Positions 7,526 to 14,897 of a stretch of DNA of 36,261 nt are shown in pieces. A program made the translations under genes and the position numbers. The notes beneath the pieces were generated by a model, which saw only the letters and a list, made by a program, of their open reading frames with translations, searched no databases and had not been told where the DNA came from. Positions within the stretch are counted from its first letter, which is position 1. Every line of letters begins with the position of its first letter. This stretch comes from a virus. Where the stretch lies: positions 1 through 36,261 of IMG/VR virus record IMGVR_UViG_3300029448_000153; one strand, given 5' to 3'.

Positions 7526-7987
7526 ATGAAAAGCGTAAATAGTTTATTAAATAAGTTGGCTTTGAATCCAATGACATTTGGACAGATGCAATTACATGTA
7601 TTTAAGCGTTCAAGAAATTATAAATCTTGGAAGGCTCAAGGGTTGGGAGATAAAGCGCCTCGTGGTTATTGGTGCGTAGCTTTTAATATCCTAACAAATA
7701 AAACGAAGGTTATTAAAAAGAATAAAGAAAACAACCTTTATTATTTAACCCCCATAGGTGAGAATATTAAAAAACCAATGAGTATTAAAGAGGCTCAAAA
7801 GTTTGCATATTATTGGGAGGAAAGAGATAGAAGAAATTTAACTCATATTGAATCGCAATTTAGAAAGGAAAATGAATTAAGGCTTGTTATAAAGGACTTT
7901 TTAGAGGTTGACCCAATGACATTAACGCCCAATGATTATAGGACTTTTTTAGAGCTAATAAGCAAGGATTTAATAAATATTGGATAA
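7526..7987 (+). CDS. Early protein of unknown function (153 aa)
   Basis: Basic, Lys/Arg/Asn-rich, with aromatic patches (KAPRGYWCVAFNILTNKT) and a helical C-terminus. No family recognised. It starts at ATG 7526 just after the GGAAGGATAAGAAA ribosome-binding region. Its TAA (7985-7987) touches the first base of the hammerhead ribozyme, so self-cleavage would leave this gene at the 3' end of the upstream RNA fragment, directly followed by the ribozyme. Confidence 0.65.
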   Translation: MKSVNSLLNKLALNPMTFGQMQLHVFKRSRNYKSWKAQGLGDKAPRGYWCVAFNILTNKTKVIKKNKENNLYYLTPIGENIKKPMSIKEAQKFAYYWEERDRRNLTHIESQFRKENELRLVIKDFLEVDPMTLTPNDYRTFLELISKDLINIG

Positions 7988-8044
7988 TTACTACTGATGA
8001 GCTTTTAAAAAGCGAAACGCCCCTTTTTTGGGGTGTCTAGTAAT
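7987..8044 (+). ncRNA. Type I hammerhead ribozyme
   Basis: The complete conserved core is present. Stem I: AUUACUA (7987-7993) with UAGUAAU (8038-8044), 7 bp, open-ended. Core: CUGAUGA (7994-8000). Stem II: GCUUU-UAA-AAAGC (8001-8013). Core: GAAA (8014-8017). Stem III: ACGCCCC (8017-8023) with GGGGUGU (8030-8036), a U6 loop and one G-U pair. Cleavage is expected after C8037 in the GUC triplet. Both ends leave through stem I, which defines type I. It fills the whole space between two early genes, so cleavage would cut the polycistronic early mRNA and give the downstream gene a 5'-OH leader starting at U8038. The UAA loop of stem II is short, so tertiary contacts and speed are uncertain. Confidence 0.93.
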
Positions 8045-8062
8045 AAAACGAAAGGAACTGAA

Positions 8063-8428
8063 ATGAGCATAGAAGAGATGAAGAAATTAATGGATAAAGA
8101 ATTTAATTATAAAATGGATTTTAAAAATTGGGATGAAAATAAATTTATTAATTATTTAAATGACTTAATGAACGGAAGAACTGAATTTTACCTTGATGAG
8201 TTTTTCCCAAAAGAGGTTGTTAATAATTTTTTAGCTGATATTTTCAATACAACTACTAATAAAAATAAAAAAGCTCTTGAAAAAGGAGGAGCGCAAATAA
8301 ACATCCGTTTAAAAGATGGCAAGATGATTGTAAGACATACAAATCAAGAGGGCGTATTATTGCACGAAAGAAACTGTTTTAATGGCGAGTGGGATGAGCT
8401 TTGGGAATTTATTAGAAGAAGTGATTAA
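8063..8428 (+). CDS. Early protein of unknown function (121 aa)
   Basis: The start is at ATG 8063, after AACGAAAGG at 8048-8056. The upstream in-frame GTG at 8033 lies inside stem III of the ribozyme and is rejected. The protein is rich in Asn, Lys and Asp (MSIEEMKKLMDKEFNYKMDF) with no recognised domain. It is the first gene of the RNA released by the hammerhead ribozyme. Confidence 0.65.
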   Translation: MSIEEMKKLMDKEFNYKMDFKNWDENKFINYLNDLMNGRTEFYLDEFFPKEVVNNFLADIFNTTTNKNKKALEKGGAQINIRLKDGKMIVRHTNQEGVLLHERNCFNGEWDELWEFIRRSD

Positions 8429-8441
8429 TTAGAACTCAAGA

Positions 8442-8520
8442 TTTTTATATTATAGACCAAAGGGTTTTTATATTATGGATCAAAGGGTTTATTAAGATTT
8501 TTATATTAACAACGAAAGGG
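8442..8520 (+). repeat. Three copies of the 23-nt early repeat
   Basis: Units at 8442-8464, 8465-8487 (head to tail) and 8498-8520. Each reads TTTTTATATTA, then a variable part, then AAAGGG. The third copy is identical to the one at 8818-8840. The block lies directly before the gene at 8527, and the final AAAGGG is placed to act as its ribosome-binding site. Confidence 0.85.
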
Positions 8521-8526
8521 TAGGAA

Positions 8527-8784
8527 ATGGAAAACGTAAAAGAATGTGAATGGTGTGGTAAGGAAACCGATAAACCACTAGAAAGAAACTTTGCTCAAGA
8601 TAAGTGTTGCGTAGATTGTATCGATGAGGCAAATGAGAGAACAAGGTTTTTTCAGAATTGGGGCGATGTTGGTAGAATGGGTAGGGTTGATGCAGAAGAG
8701 ATGATTAATACATTAATAAATCGTTATGATGTATCATTAGATGAATTGAATGATATATATTTTGAAAATCAAAGGAATAGATAG
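8527..8784 (+). CDS. Small zinc-ribbon early protein (85 aa)
   Basis: The N-terminus has CEWCGKE at residues 7-13 and KCCVDC near residue 27, a treble-clef-like zinc-binding pattern. The C-terminal half is acidic and helical (DAEEMINTLINRYDVSLDEL). It may bind nucleic acid or protein. The ATG is six bases behind the repeat copy ending at 8520. Confidence 0.7.
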   Translation: MENVKECEWCGKETDKPLERNFAQDKCCVDCIDEANERTRFFQNWGDVGRMGRVDAEEMINTLINRYDVSLDELNDIYFENQRNR

Positions 8785-8793
8785 GTGGAGTGA

Positions 8794-8840
8794 TCTTATA
8801 TTATTTCACTAAGGGTATTTTTATATTAACAACGAAAGGG
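8794..8840 (+). repeat. Two copies of the 23-nt early repeat
   Basis: Units at 8794-8815 (TCTTATATTATTTCACTAAG then GG) and 8818-8840, the latter identical to 8498-8520. They occupy most of the space between two early genes; the second ends seven bases before ATG 8848. Confidence 0.85.
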
Positions 8841-8847
8841 TAATAGA

Positions 8848-9039
8848 ATGAAAAAAGTAAAAGATCTAGATCATAAGTTATGGTTATACGAACACTTAGA
8901 TAACTTAAATAATAATACACAAGAATTAATGAGTGGATTATTAGATGGCAGTATAGAAATTAAAGATGTTTCACAATTCTTTTTAGACTATGCAGAAGCA
9001 AGTGAAGAAAACCATATTTTTTATAGTGAGGTGGAGTGA
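8848..9039 (+). CDS. Early protein of unknown function (63 aa)
   Basis: A small acidic helical protein (MKKVKDLDHKLWLYEHLDNL). Its TGA overlaps the ATG of the next gene by one base. No homologue recognised. Expression probably starts from the repeat-associated leader just upstream. Confidence 0.6.
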   Translation: MKKVKDLDHKLWLYEHLDNLNNNTQELMSGLLDGSIEIKDVSQFFLDYAEASEENHIFYSEVE

Positions 9040-9236
9040 TGGAATATCATTTTTACGAATCTTTATATATGGATAAAGATGATTTCGATAATCATACACC
9101 AATAGAAAAATTGGAGAATTTTTATAAGGTTTTAGAACATAGAAGGTTATTTAGTACCGATTCTATGATATTTACATCAGACCTTAAGGAATTTAAAGCA
9201 ATCATCAAGGACATTAAAGAAAGCGAGGTTGAATGA
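9039..9236 (+). CDS. Early protein of unknown function (65 aa)
   Basis: The ATG at 9039 is preferred over GTG 9036; it shares a base with the preceding stop, and GAGGTGGAG supplies a ribosome-binding site. The protein is acidic and aromatic (MEYHFYESLYMDKDDFDNHT). No domain recognised. Confidence 0.6.
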   Translation: MEYHFYESLYMDKDDFDNHTPIEKLENFYKVLEHRRLFSTDSMIFTSDLKEFKAIIKDIKESEVE

Positions 9237-9283
9237 TTTTATATTATTTCACTAAGGGTATTTTTATAATTAATAAGAAAGGG
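9237..9283 (+). repeat. Two copies of the 23-nt early repeat
   Basis: Units at 9237-9258 and 9261-9283. The first is nearly the same as 8794-8815; the second is a diverged copy (TTTTTATAATTA, then GAAAGGG). They lead into the gene at 9291. Confidence 0.8.
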
Positions 9284-9290
9284 TATTAAA

Positions 9291-9614
9291 ATGAATATTG
9301 AAATAGATGAAAAAGATGTAGACCTATTAATTCATTCAAGCAGTGGAAGTTTTGCGCAAGATCAACCTAGTAGATTTGAAAATTACACATATAAAGGTGT
9401 AAAGTTTAAAGATTGCCATGATAATGGCTCAATGCATTATGTAGATAGTTACTTAGATGCCTTAATTGTTTTCAAATGGTATTGTAATGAAAAAAATCTA
9501 AAAGCTTCTATAATGTGCGATGTATATATAAATGATAAAGATGAGTTTTGTTCAGAATGGTTAGTGTGGACTGAAGAGGATTTTGAAAAGAAAATGAAAG
9601 AAAAATATAACTAG
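9291..9614 (+). CDS. Early protein of unknown function (107 aa)
   Basis: An acidic protein (MNIEIDEKDVDLLIHSSSGS) with a Trp/Tyr-rich middle. It is the last gene of the early operon and converges on the minus-strand gene at 9611, overlapping it by four bases, with no terminator between. No family recognised. Confidence 0.6.
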   Translation: MNIEIDEKDVDLLIHSSSGSFAQDQPSRFENYTYKGVKFKDCHDNGSMHYVDSYLDALIVFKWYCNEKNLKASIMCDVYINDKDEFCSEWLVWTEEDFEKKMKEKYN

Positions 9615-9967
9615 TCTCTATTAACCTTATCATACTTAGCGCCTTTAAAATTACCTTTGCGCCTACGATTAGCTTCGGCTAATTTCATATCATATTTCAT
9701 TGTTAAAAAACAAGATCGGAGACCCTCAACTTGGATATGCTTTGACCAATCGTACATAGCCATACAAAGTAAATCCTCATTCTCATCTTTATATGCTAAA
9801 ATGCAATAGTGATCCAATTCGGGCCTACCATGAGGACATTGATTATGATTAAACCCATCGGTTAAAACTTCTTGTATATTATATCCTAAAGGGTCTTTGT
9901 CTTTAAGATCGGTTTCTTTTATAATTTGGCTGAAAAGGTCATTATAATCTTTTATATCTCTATCCAT
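9611..9967 (-). CDS. Hypothetical protein (118 aa), lone minus-strand gene in the early region
   Basis: It has an acidic N-terminus, a possible metal-binding segment (NQCPHGRPELDHYC) and a basic C-terminal tail (ANRRRKGNFKGAKYDK). It points against the early operon and starts beside the repeat block 9974-10097, which may hold its promoter. Function unknown. Confidence 0.6.
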   Translation of the reverse strand: MDRDIKDYNDLFSQIIKETDLKDKDPLGYNIQEVLTDGFNHNQCPHGRPELDHYCILAYKDENEDLLCMAMYDWSKHIQVEGLRSCFLTMKYDMKLAEANRRRKGNFKGAKYDKVNRD

Positions 9968-9973
9968 AGGGTG

Positions 9974-10097
9974 TCTTTATATTATTTTACAAATGGTTAT
10001 TTTTATATTTATATTACCAGGGTAAGAGTCATTTTACTAAATGAGAGTTTCATTTTTATATTATAGAGTAAATGTTATTATATTTATTACAAAAGGG
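9974..10097 (+). repeat. Four copies of the 23-nt repeat with no gene behind them; possible iterons
   Basis: Units at 9974-9996, 10000-10022, 10053-10074 and 10075-10097, all in the plus direction with the TTTTATATTA core and most ending in AAAGGG or a close variant. No plus-strand start codon follows, so here the repeat cannot be serving as a ribosome-binding leader. The next feature is the strong inverted repeat ending at 10190. An AT-rich array beside the helicase gene would suit a replication origin or a set of operators. Confidence 0.7.
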
Positions 10098-10099
10098 TT

Positions 10100-10190
10100 A
10101 AAAAAAGGGAGTGACCCCCAGATAAAGTGAGAGTGTTGAGAGTCTTGCCCTTAAGACTCGCAAGACTCGCAAAACTCTTGGCCTCACTCC
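10100..10190 (-). terminator. Large nested hairpin followed by T7; terminator of the replication operon or structured site
   Basis: An outer stem pairs GGAGTGA (10108-10114) with TCACTCC (10184-10190), the latter covering the helicase stop codon. An inner stem pairs GAGTCTTG (10140-10147) with CAAGACTC (10161-10168) and extends, with two mismatches, to 10131-10177. In minus-strand RNA the outer stem is followed by seven U residues (10106-10100). Direct repeats of GACTCGCAA lie inside. This suits a rho-independent terminator for the operon, although the nested form and the neighbouring repeats also allow an origin function. Confidence 0.6.
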
Positions 10191-11290
10191 TGGAAGTCAT
10201 TTTTGTAAAATTCTAGCTTAGTTTTACGATAATTACCATAAGAAAACTTATCAATCAACCCAATAGCCACTATTTCTTTCAACCATCGGTACGCTGTGGC
10301 ATCTACCACCGAGCCACCATCTTGATCACCACAGACATTTAACCAATCATTCGTAGTAAACTCATCAGACATCCTATTTAAACTTGCTTCCCACTTGGTC
10401 TTTCTACGCTCTGGAATCACCAATCCCTTCACATGCTCATTAGAGATCAAGCCACCACACTCCACCGCTACCCCACCGCCTGTCTTGTCATTGATCTCTA
10501 TTCCGTAAATACCAGGATTCTTCGCACCCATGCGACTCTTACCCACCGCATACATGCTAAAGGGTTGATTGGTTTTGCATAGCATTACACAATACTCGTA
10601 CCACCAGTTGATCGTACTTGAACCAGCCATGCGCTCTTCCGTGATCCCTTGCTCCTGGGTATTCTTATTAAAATGATGGATCAGTACGATTGCAGCTTCA
10701 CTATTTGACCGAAGATTCTCCACTTTAGCCAACAATGGCTTTATCTTATCTGCATCAGCTATATTACTCGCACCAGAAAGCTGATAAAGATTATCTATAA
10801 TAATCACATCTGGCTTAAACGATTCCGTTTGACCAACGATCATTGTAAATACATCAGAAAAATCACCAGGCTTAGTCACCAACCGAAGCGTATCCTTGCA
10901 ATTCTCTTTATCTATATTATGTCCTATTGTAAGATCCTGGATTCGCTTGATCGTTTCATCTTTACCATTCTCCAGGTCAACATATAAAACCTTCCGTTGC
11001 TTTTGAATCTTAAAACCTAAGTAGTCAGGCTTACCAGAAGCCAACGATAAAGCAGCACCTAAGTATAAATAGCTTTTCCCAGCCTCAAAATCACCGACCG
11101 CTACCGTTTTCTTACGCATCGGAATCATATCTGCTATGGCCCATTCGATCGGATGGTAATCTGTATCCCAAATATCCAAGCCACTGATTACATTTACTTC
11201 TACCTTCTTCTCATCCTTTACCATTTTACCATTAGCTAAGAAATCCGTTACATCCATACCTTCTTCTAGCTTTATATCCGCTTTACGCAT
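10184..11290 (-). CDS. RepA-like hexameric replicative helicase (RecA-fold ATPase)
   Basis: 368 residues. Walker A is VGDFEAGKSYL near residues 65-75, Walker B is VIIIDNLYQLSG near 165, and IHHFNK is the sensor-like motif near 205, together typical of RepA/AAA_25 helicases. The C-terminus is winged-helix-like (WLNVCGDQDGGSVVDATAYR). It unwinds DNA at the fork together with the primase encoded just upstream, whose 3' end it overlaps by eight bases. It is the last gene of the replication operon. Confidence 0.85.
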   Translation of the reverse strand: MRKADIKLEEGMDVTDFLANGKMVKDEKKVEVNVISGLDIWDTDYHPIEWAIADMIPMRKKTVAVGDFEAGKSYLYLGAALSLASGKPDYLGFKIQKQRKVLYVDLENGKDETIKRIQDLTIGHNIDKENCKDTLRLVTKPGDFSDVFTMIVGQTESFKPDVIIIDNLYQLSGASNIADADKIKPLLAKVENLRSNSEAAIVLIHHFNKNTQEQGITEERMAGSSTINWWYEYCVMLCKTNQPFSMYAVGKSRMGAKNPGIYGIEINDKTGGGVAVECGGLISNEHVKGLVIPERRKTKWEASLNRMSDEFTTNDWLNVCGDQDGGSVVDATAYRWLKEIVAIGLIDKFSYGNYRKTKLEFYKNDFQE

Positions 11291-12017
11291 TAAAAATCCT
11301 CATTATCTTTTGTGTAGCCTTCCGACCAGCTTCATCCTGGTCAAATATCACTGCAATATCATTAAATTTACCTTTTATAATAGCCACCAACTCTTTTGGC
11401 ACGTTTGTATTCGCACCATTATTAAATGTGATCGCTTGTTTACCACTGCTGATCATAGAAATACAGTCTTTTTCACCTTCCACAACATATAATGTCCTAC
11501 TTGGGTCATATTTTACCATCATGTGCCAAAATGGAAAGACAAACGTAGCTGCGTGACCCTTTACTTGCTTCTTCTTATGCCATTTTATATTCACAAGCTG
11601 GCCATCGCCATTCAAGTAAGGAAAAACGAATCCATTATCCCAGCCAATAAACAATTTCTTGACAATCTCACGATTCCAGGGCAATCCTTCTGTAAATCGC
11701 TCAAAATTCTTTAATAAAGCATCATTTGCACTAAAGACCATCTCTTGTTTGCTCTCATCGAGAACATCTGGCATCGACCATGACTTAACCTTCTTCTTAG
11801 AAACGACCGTCTTAGGCAAATTAGAGGTACTTTCTCCGACCAACTCTGCAAATTTTACTGCATTTCCCTTGATTTCACACGCATGACAGTAAAAAGCACC
11901 TTCTTCGTTAAAACTAAAGCTTGGCTTCCGATCATCATGGAATGGACACAAGCCTAAGAACTGACCAGAGCTGGTTTCCTTAATTCTTTCTACATGCTTT
12001 AAGAAAAGATCGGTCAT
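11283..12017 (-). CDS. DnaG-like primase (CHC2 zinc finger plus Toprim)
   Basis: 244 residues. An N-terminal zinc finger is seen at LCPFHDDRKPSF and FYCHACEIKG (about 23-50). The Toprim core has the acidic residue of LYVVEGEKDC near 180 and IAVIFDQDEAGRKA near 225. It synthesises RNA primers and probably pairs with the downstream helicase. It is shorter than bacterial DnaG and lacks the helicase-binding C-terminal domain, as is usual in phages. It overlaps both neighbours by a few bases. Confidence 0.88.
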   Translation of the reverse strand: MTDLFLKHVERIKETSSGQFLGLCPFHDDRKPSFSFNEEGAFYCHACEIKGNAVKFAELVGESTSNLPKTVVSKKKVKSWSMPDVLDESKQEMVFSANDALLKNFERFTEGLPWNREIVKKLFIGWDNGFVFPYLNGDGQLVNIKWHKKKQVKGHAATFVFPFWHMMVKYDPSRTLYVVEGEKDCISMISSGKQAITFNNGANTNVPKELVAIIKGKFNDIAVIFDQDEAGRKATQKIMRIFNA

Positions 12018-12196
12018 TTCTTCTTAGCTCGTATCTGATACCCAGCAAAATACCACCAACCATTACCGCCTTCTTTAAATAGCTTATCTCTATCAGCTAA
12101 ATACTTTTTATTATTTATATCACCAGTATAAGGCCAGCCATTCTTCCAGTCTCGCCAATCCTCATCCCAATAATCTTTAACTTTCTTTTCTGGCAT
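12014..12196 (-). CDS. Small Trp-rich protein of unknown function (60 aa)
   Basis: Basic and aromatic, with six tryptophans in the first half and middle (YWDEDWRDWKNGWPYTG). It overlaps the primase start by four bases (ATGA) and is probably coupled to it. No family recognised. Confidence 0.6.
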   Translation of the reverse strand: MPEKKVKDYWDEDWRDWKNGWPYTGDINNKKYLADRDKLFKEGGNGWWYFAGYQIRAKKK

Positions 12197-12293
12197 CTTT
12201 TCTTTCCCTACGTTTCTTAGCTTTATATTCAGCGATCGCTTTTCGCTTTAACATCTTCTGTCGCTTCCGAACTTTTGCAGCTTTATTTGGCAC
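12177..12293 (-). CDS. Very basic 38-residue protein, GTG start
   Basis: A frame of 38 codons from GTG 12293 to TAA 12177. About half of its residues are Lys or Arg (KVRKRQKMLKRKAIAEYKAK), as in small nucleic-acid-binding peptides. It overlaps the end of the membrane-protein gene before it and the start of the gene after it, matching the tight packing of this operon. The GTG start and small size make it uncertain. Confidence 0.45.
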   Translation of the reverse strand: MPNKAAKVRKRQKMLKRKAIAEYKAKKRRERKDARKES

Positions 12294-12417
12294 GAAACAC
12301 TCTACCGTATATCTCTGCAAAGAATGCGCTTAACACCATTAGACCAAAAGCCAATAATGCGACACCCACACCTAAACAAAAAACCGACCCAGCTACTTTT
12401 ACTATTATATCAATCAT
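12283..12417 (-). CDS. Single-span membrane protein (44 aa)
   Basis: The ATG at 12417 overlaps the methyltransferase stop. One strongly hydrophobic helix (VAGSVFCLGVGVALLAFGLM) occupies residues 8-32, with a short polar tail. No function is known; it lies inside the replication operon rather than near the lysis genes. Confidence 0.6.
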   Translation of the reverse strand: MIDIIVKVAGSVFCLGVGVALLAFGLMVLSAFFAEIYGRVFRAK

Positions 12418-13549
12418 GTAATTTCCTTAGTAACACTCTAATTGCTCTCTCTGCCATCTGTGGCACTACACCATTCCCAAGCAACCTTAATCTGTCCACT
12501 CGGTTGGTAATTGAGTCCACCCCACTGGCAATCCCATCATCTGTTCCACCCAATTCGGATTGAGTACGCTTGGTGACTCTTGGCTCTTCCCATTCGTACT
12601 GCTCTTGCCCTGGTCTAGTAGGCCAGCTTGCTTCGGTAATGACATTTGATGGTTTTTTAAACTTTTCCATTTTTTAAAATCTCCTGTATCTTTCCAATCT
12701 CTAGTTGTAGGGGTTTGCCAACCCTTCTCTATTTTTACTTGATCACCTAATCCTACCGAATGCGAGTCTTTACCATCTTTAGTTAATCTCCTACCTTTTT
12801 CGTTTAACTTCATATCTTTATGCTCGATAGTATCTTGCGTTGTTGGTGTCGCCCACGCTAATTCTCTCTGTACTGCCATCGCTAAATTCACCGATCTGCC
12901 ACTTCCAGCTTTAGTTTTACCTTCTGCTACCGCTATCTTAACTCTAGCTCTTCTCTCCTCTAACTGCTTGCCAGATATTTCCCACGGTATTCCATCACTA
13001 ACATTGGTCGCATCTGCGGTAGGCCAAGATAAACACTCTCTTCCGCTGGTGTGGAGCGCCAACTTCACTCGCTGAGAATACTCCCCACGATGTTCGATAA
13101 CCTCTTTCTTCCAAATCTCCGAGGACATACTTGAGTACCGACTCGCCATCGGCTGTTTTACTTGAGATAATCCCTTGGACGTTTTCGAGAACAACATAAG
13201 TTGGTCTGCACTCTGAGATTCCTTTTGCGATGTAGGGGTAAAGGTGTCGAGGATCTTCTGTGGAAGCTCTGCGACCAGCGGCGCTGAACGGTTGGCAAGG
13301 AAAGCCTGCTGAGAGGAAATCCACTTTTCCATAAAATTCTTTGTATGGGAAGGTCTTAAGATCCGTGTAGATAGGTGTCGCATATAAGTAACCCTTTTCC
13401 ATCTTCGCAACCAAGTTTGCGATAGCGAAGGCTTCGATCTCCACATAAGCGACTTCTCTGACATTTGGGAAAATTCTTCTGAGTCCACGCCCAATACCTT
13501 CATATCCTGTGCATAATGATAAATGGGTAAGTTCTTTGGTATAATCCAC
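12410..13549 (-). pseudogene. Cytosine-5 DNA methyltransferase broken by two compensating frameshifts
   Basis: The N-terminal part (13549 to ~13025, GTG start after AAGGAG) has motif I (LSLCTGYEGIGRGLRR), the catalytic motif GFPCQPFS, the ENV motif (VVLENVQG) and HQRKRVFILA. Coding then continues in another frame (~13025 to ~12500) through the target-recognition region: WPTADATNVSDG, WATPTTQD, WQTPTTRDW and NPNWVEQMMGLPVGW. It returns to the first frame for the final motif VDRLRLLGNGVVPQMAERA, ending at 12410. The two shifts cancel: an apparent extra base near 13025 and a missing one near 12500. This may be sequencing error, a decayed gene, or split polypeptides. An intact enzyme would protect phage DNA from host restriction. 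Confidence 0.8.
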
Positions 13550-13550
13550 A

Positions 13551-14087
13551 TCATAGCTCCTTATGCAATTTATTACAAACCTCTTTTAATATTTCAGTAG
13601 AAGGTCTTTCGTCAAAAGATTCTTTTATAATATCACGCTGAAACTCACCAAATCTATTAAATTCCATTAAGTATAAAGGTACATATTGAATAAAATCAAT
13701 TTGTTGCCACCAAGCATAGTAATTATTAATTCTTATATCTGTTAATCTTGAATGATTTTCTATTTCAACTATAAAAACACCTTTCTCATCAAAAATGTAG
13801 GCATCAGGCAGACCAATTGGCCTTTCGTAATCTTCCGAACAAACATTCCATTTTTCTATTGCATATTTTTTAGCTTCTTTGTGAAAACCATAAAGTCTCA
13901 ATGATGGGAAATTTCTATGTATCTTTTGAATTTGTAGTTTTTGAAGTTCATAGGTACTCTCTTTCATACTATTAGGTTTGTTTCTTTTTAACATTAGATG
14001 CTTCAATACATCATCGTGGGGTGTTTTAGTTTTCCAGTTTTTTAATTGAGTATCCATAGTTATATACTTATCAGTTTTCATTCTCAT
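13551..14087 (-). CDS. Possible PD-(D/E)XK-like protein beside the methyltransferase (178 aa)
   Basis: The middle segment LPDAYIFDEKGVFIVEIENH (about 93-112) looks like the PD...ExE core of a PD-(D/E)XK nuclease, with Asn where Lys usually stands, followed by a conserved-looking NNYYAWWQQID. It could be an inactive or divergent nuclease. The place next to a DNA methyltransferase invites a restriction role, but the ATGA overlap ties it equally to the RecB-like nuclease upstream. Fold assignment is tentative. Confidence 0.5.
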   Translation of the reverse strand: MRMKTDKYITMDTQLKNWKTKTPHDDVLKHLMLKRNKPNSMKESTYELQKLQIQKIHRNFPSLRLYGFHKEAKKYAIEKWNVCSEDYERPIGLPDAYIFDEKGVFIVEIENHSRLTDIRINNYYAWWQQIDFIQYVPLYLMEFNRFGEFQRDIIKESFDERPSTEILKEVCNKLHKEL

Positions 14088-14731
14088 ATTTCCTTATGCA
14101 ACTTCTCTAATTCCATGCAAGCTTTAAACACATTCCATCCCCAGTCCAACTGAGACTTCCCCACAAAGTGATGCGAGAAATTTCCGCTATTCTTATCTAG
14201 CTTTAAAATCATCGCTGATTCTATAGAAGCTTTTGGTTGTATCTCTAAATACATTTTCCGATACGCTGCTAATTGACAAGTCATTTCTGGGTAAATACCC
14301 TTGCTCGTTTTAAAATCACCAAGCACCAAAGACCCATTGATCCTTGCAATAAAATCAGCAGTACCACCTACCTTATATTTTTCTGATACCATCTTTAATT
14401 CAATCGCTTCGTACTTAGGCTTGGTCATCTTTTTCCACTCTAGGTATCCTAAAAAAGCATTCTCTGCTTTCTCTATCTGCTCTGCTGAATAATCAGTCAT
14501 ATCAGCTTTCTCGCCTTTTATATCACATTCGCATAGATAATGAGCCAATGTACCGATCGCACCAGCTTCCTTCAATACCGCATCTGGGTCATCACCAGCC
14601 AATGCAGTCCTTCTGGCCCACGCTACCAATATGTTCTTATTCCAACCCAGGTTATTAAGAATGGTTGTAACACCCTTAACCCTTGTTCCATCTTTCAGCT
14701 TATAAGCTGTATGCGCTTTCGTCTTTGCCAT
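14084..14731 (-). CDS. RecB/Cas4-like PD-(D/E)XK exonuclease
   Basis: 215 residues. Family motifs appear in order: GTLAHYL with the histidine near 64, YEAIELKMVSEKYKVGGTAD with Glu and Asp, LVLGDFKTSKG with the D-x-K catalytic pair near 137-139, and CQLAAYR with the Gln and Tyr of motif IV. Such phage enzymes resect DNA ends for recombination or processing. It sits in the replication operon with SSB and an Hjc-like nuclease, consistent with recombination-dependent replication. Confidence 0.85.
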   Translation of the reverse strand: MAKTKAHTAYKLKDGTRVKGVTTILNNLGWNKNILVAWARRTALAGDDPDAVLKEAGAIGTLAHYLCECDIKGEKADMTDYSAEQIEKAENAFLGYLEWKKMTKPKYEAIELKMVSEKYKVGGTADFIARINGSLVLGDFKTSKGIYPEMTCQLAAYRKMYLEIQPKASIESAMILKLDKNSGNFSHHFVGKSQLDWGWNVFKACMELEKLHKEI

Positions 14732-14897
14732 TTTTCACCATTATAGCAAGCAATCGTTTCTTCAATGCTGTGCTATCCTTTCCTTCTTTGGTTCTTTTTC
14801 TAATTAAATTTTTATAAACCTCTACCACCTGGTAATAACTACCCTGCTTCGTTACCAATTTCGACCCACCTTTCAAGTTGTTCTCGTAATGCTTCAT
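14700..14897 (-). CDS. Small basic protein of unknown function (up to 65 aa)
   Basis: It fills the space between the GIY-YIG gene and the nuclease gene, overlapping both. It is Lys-rich with a helical segment (VYKNLIRKRTKEGKDSTALK). The ATG at 14897 gives a 59-base overlap with the gene before; a shorter form from an internal TTG is possible. No family recognised. Confidence 0.5.
   Translation of the reverse strand: MKHYENNLKGGSKLVTKQGSYYQVVEVYKNLIRKRTKEGKDSTALKKRLLAIMVKNGKDESAYSL

Noticed and set aside
8018-8037. GCCCC-TTTTTT-GGGG looks like a terminator hairpin
   Set aside because: The T-run is in the loop, not behind the stem, and the stem is stem III of a complete hammerhead ribozyme.
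8442-10097. CRISPR-like array
   Set aside because: Copies are imperfect, partly head to tail without spacers, separated by genes elsewhere, and there are no cas genes.
12487-13554. A single 355-codon ORF as the methyltransferase gene
   Set aside because: Only its C-terminal half carries methyltransferase motifs; motifs I-VIII are in another frame over the first half, so this ORF is part shadow, part middle segment.
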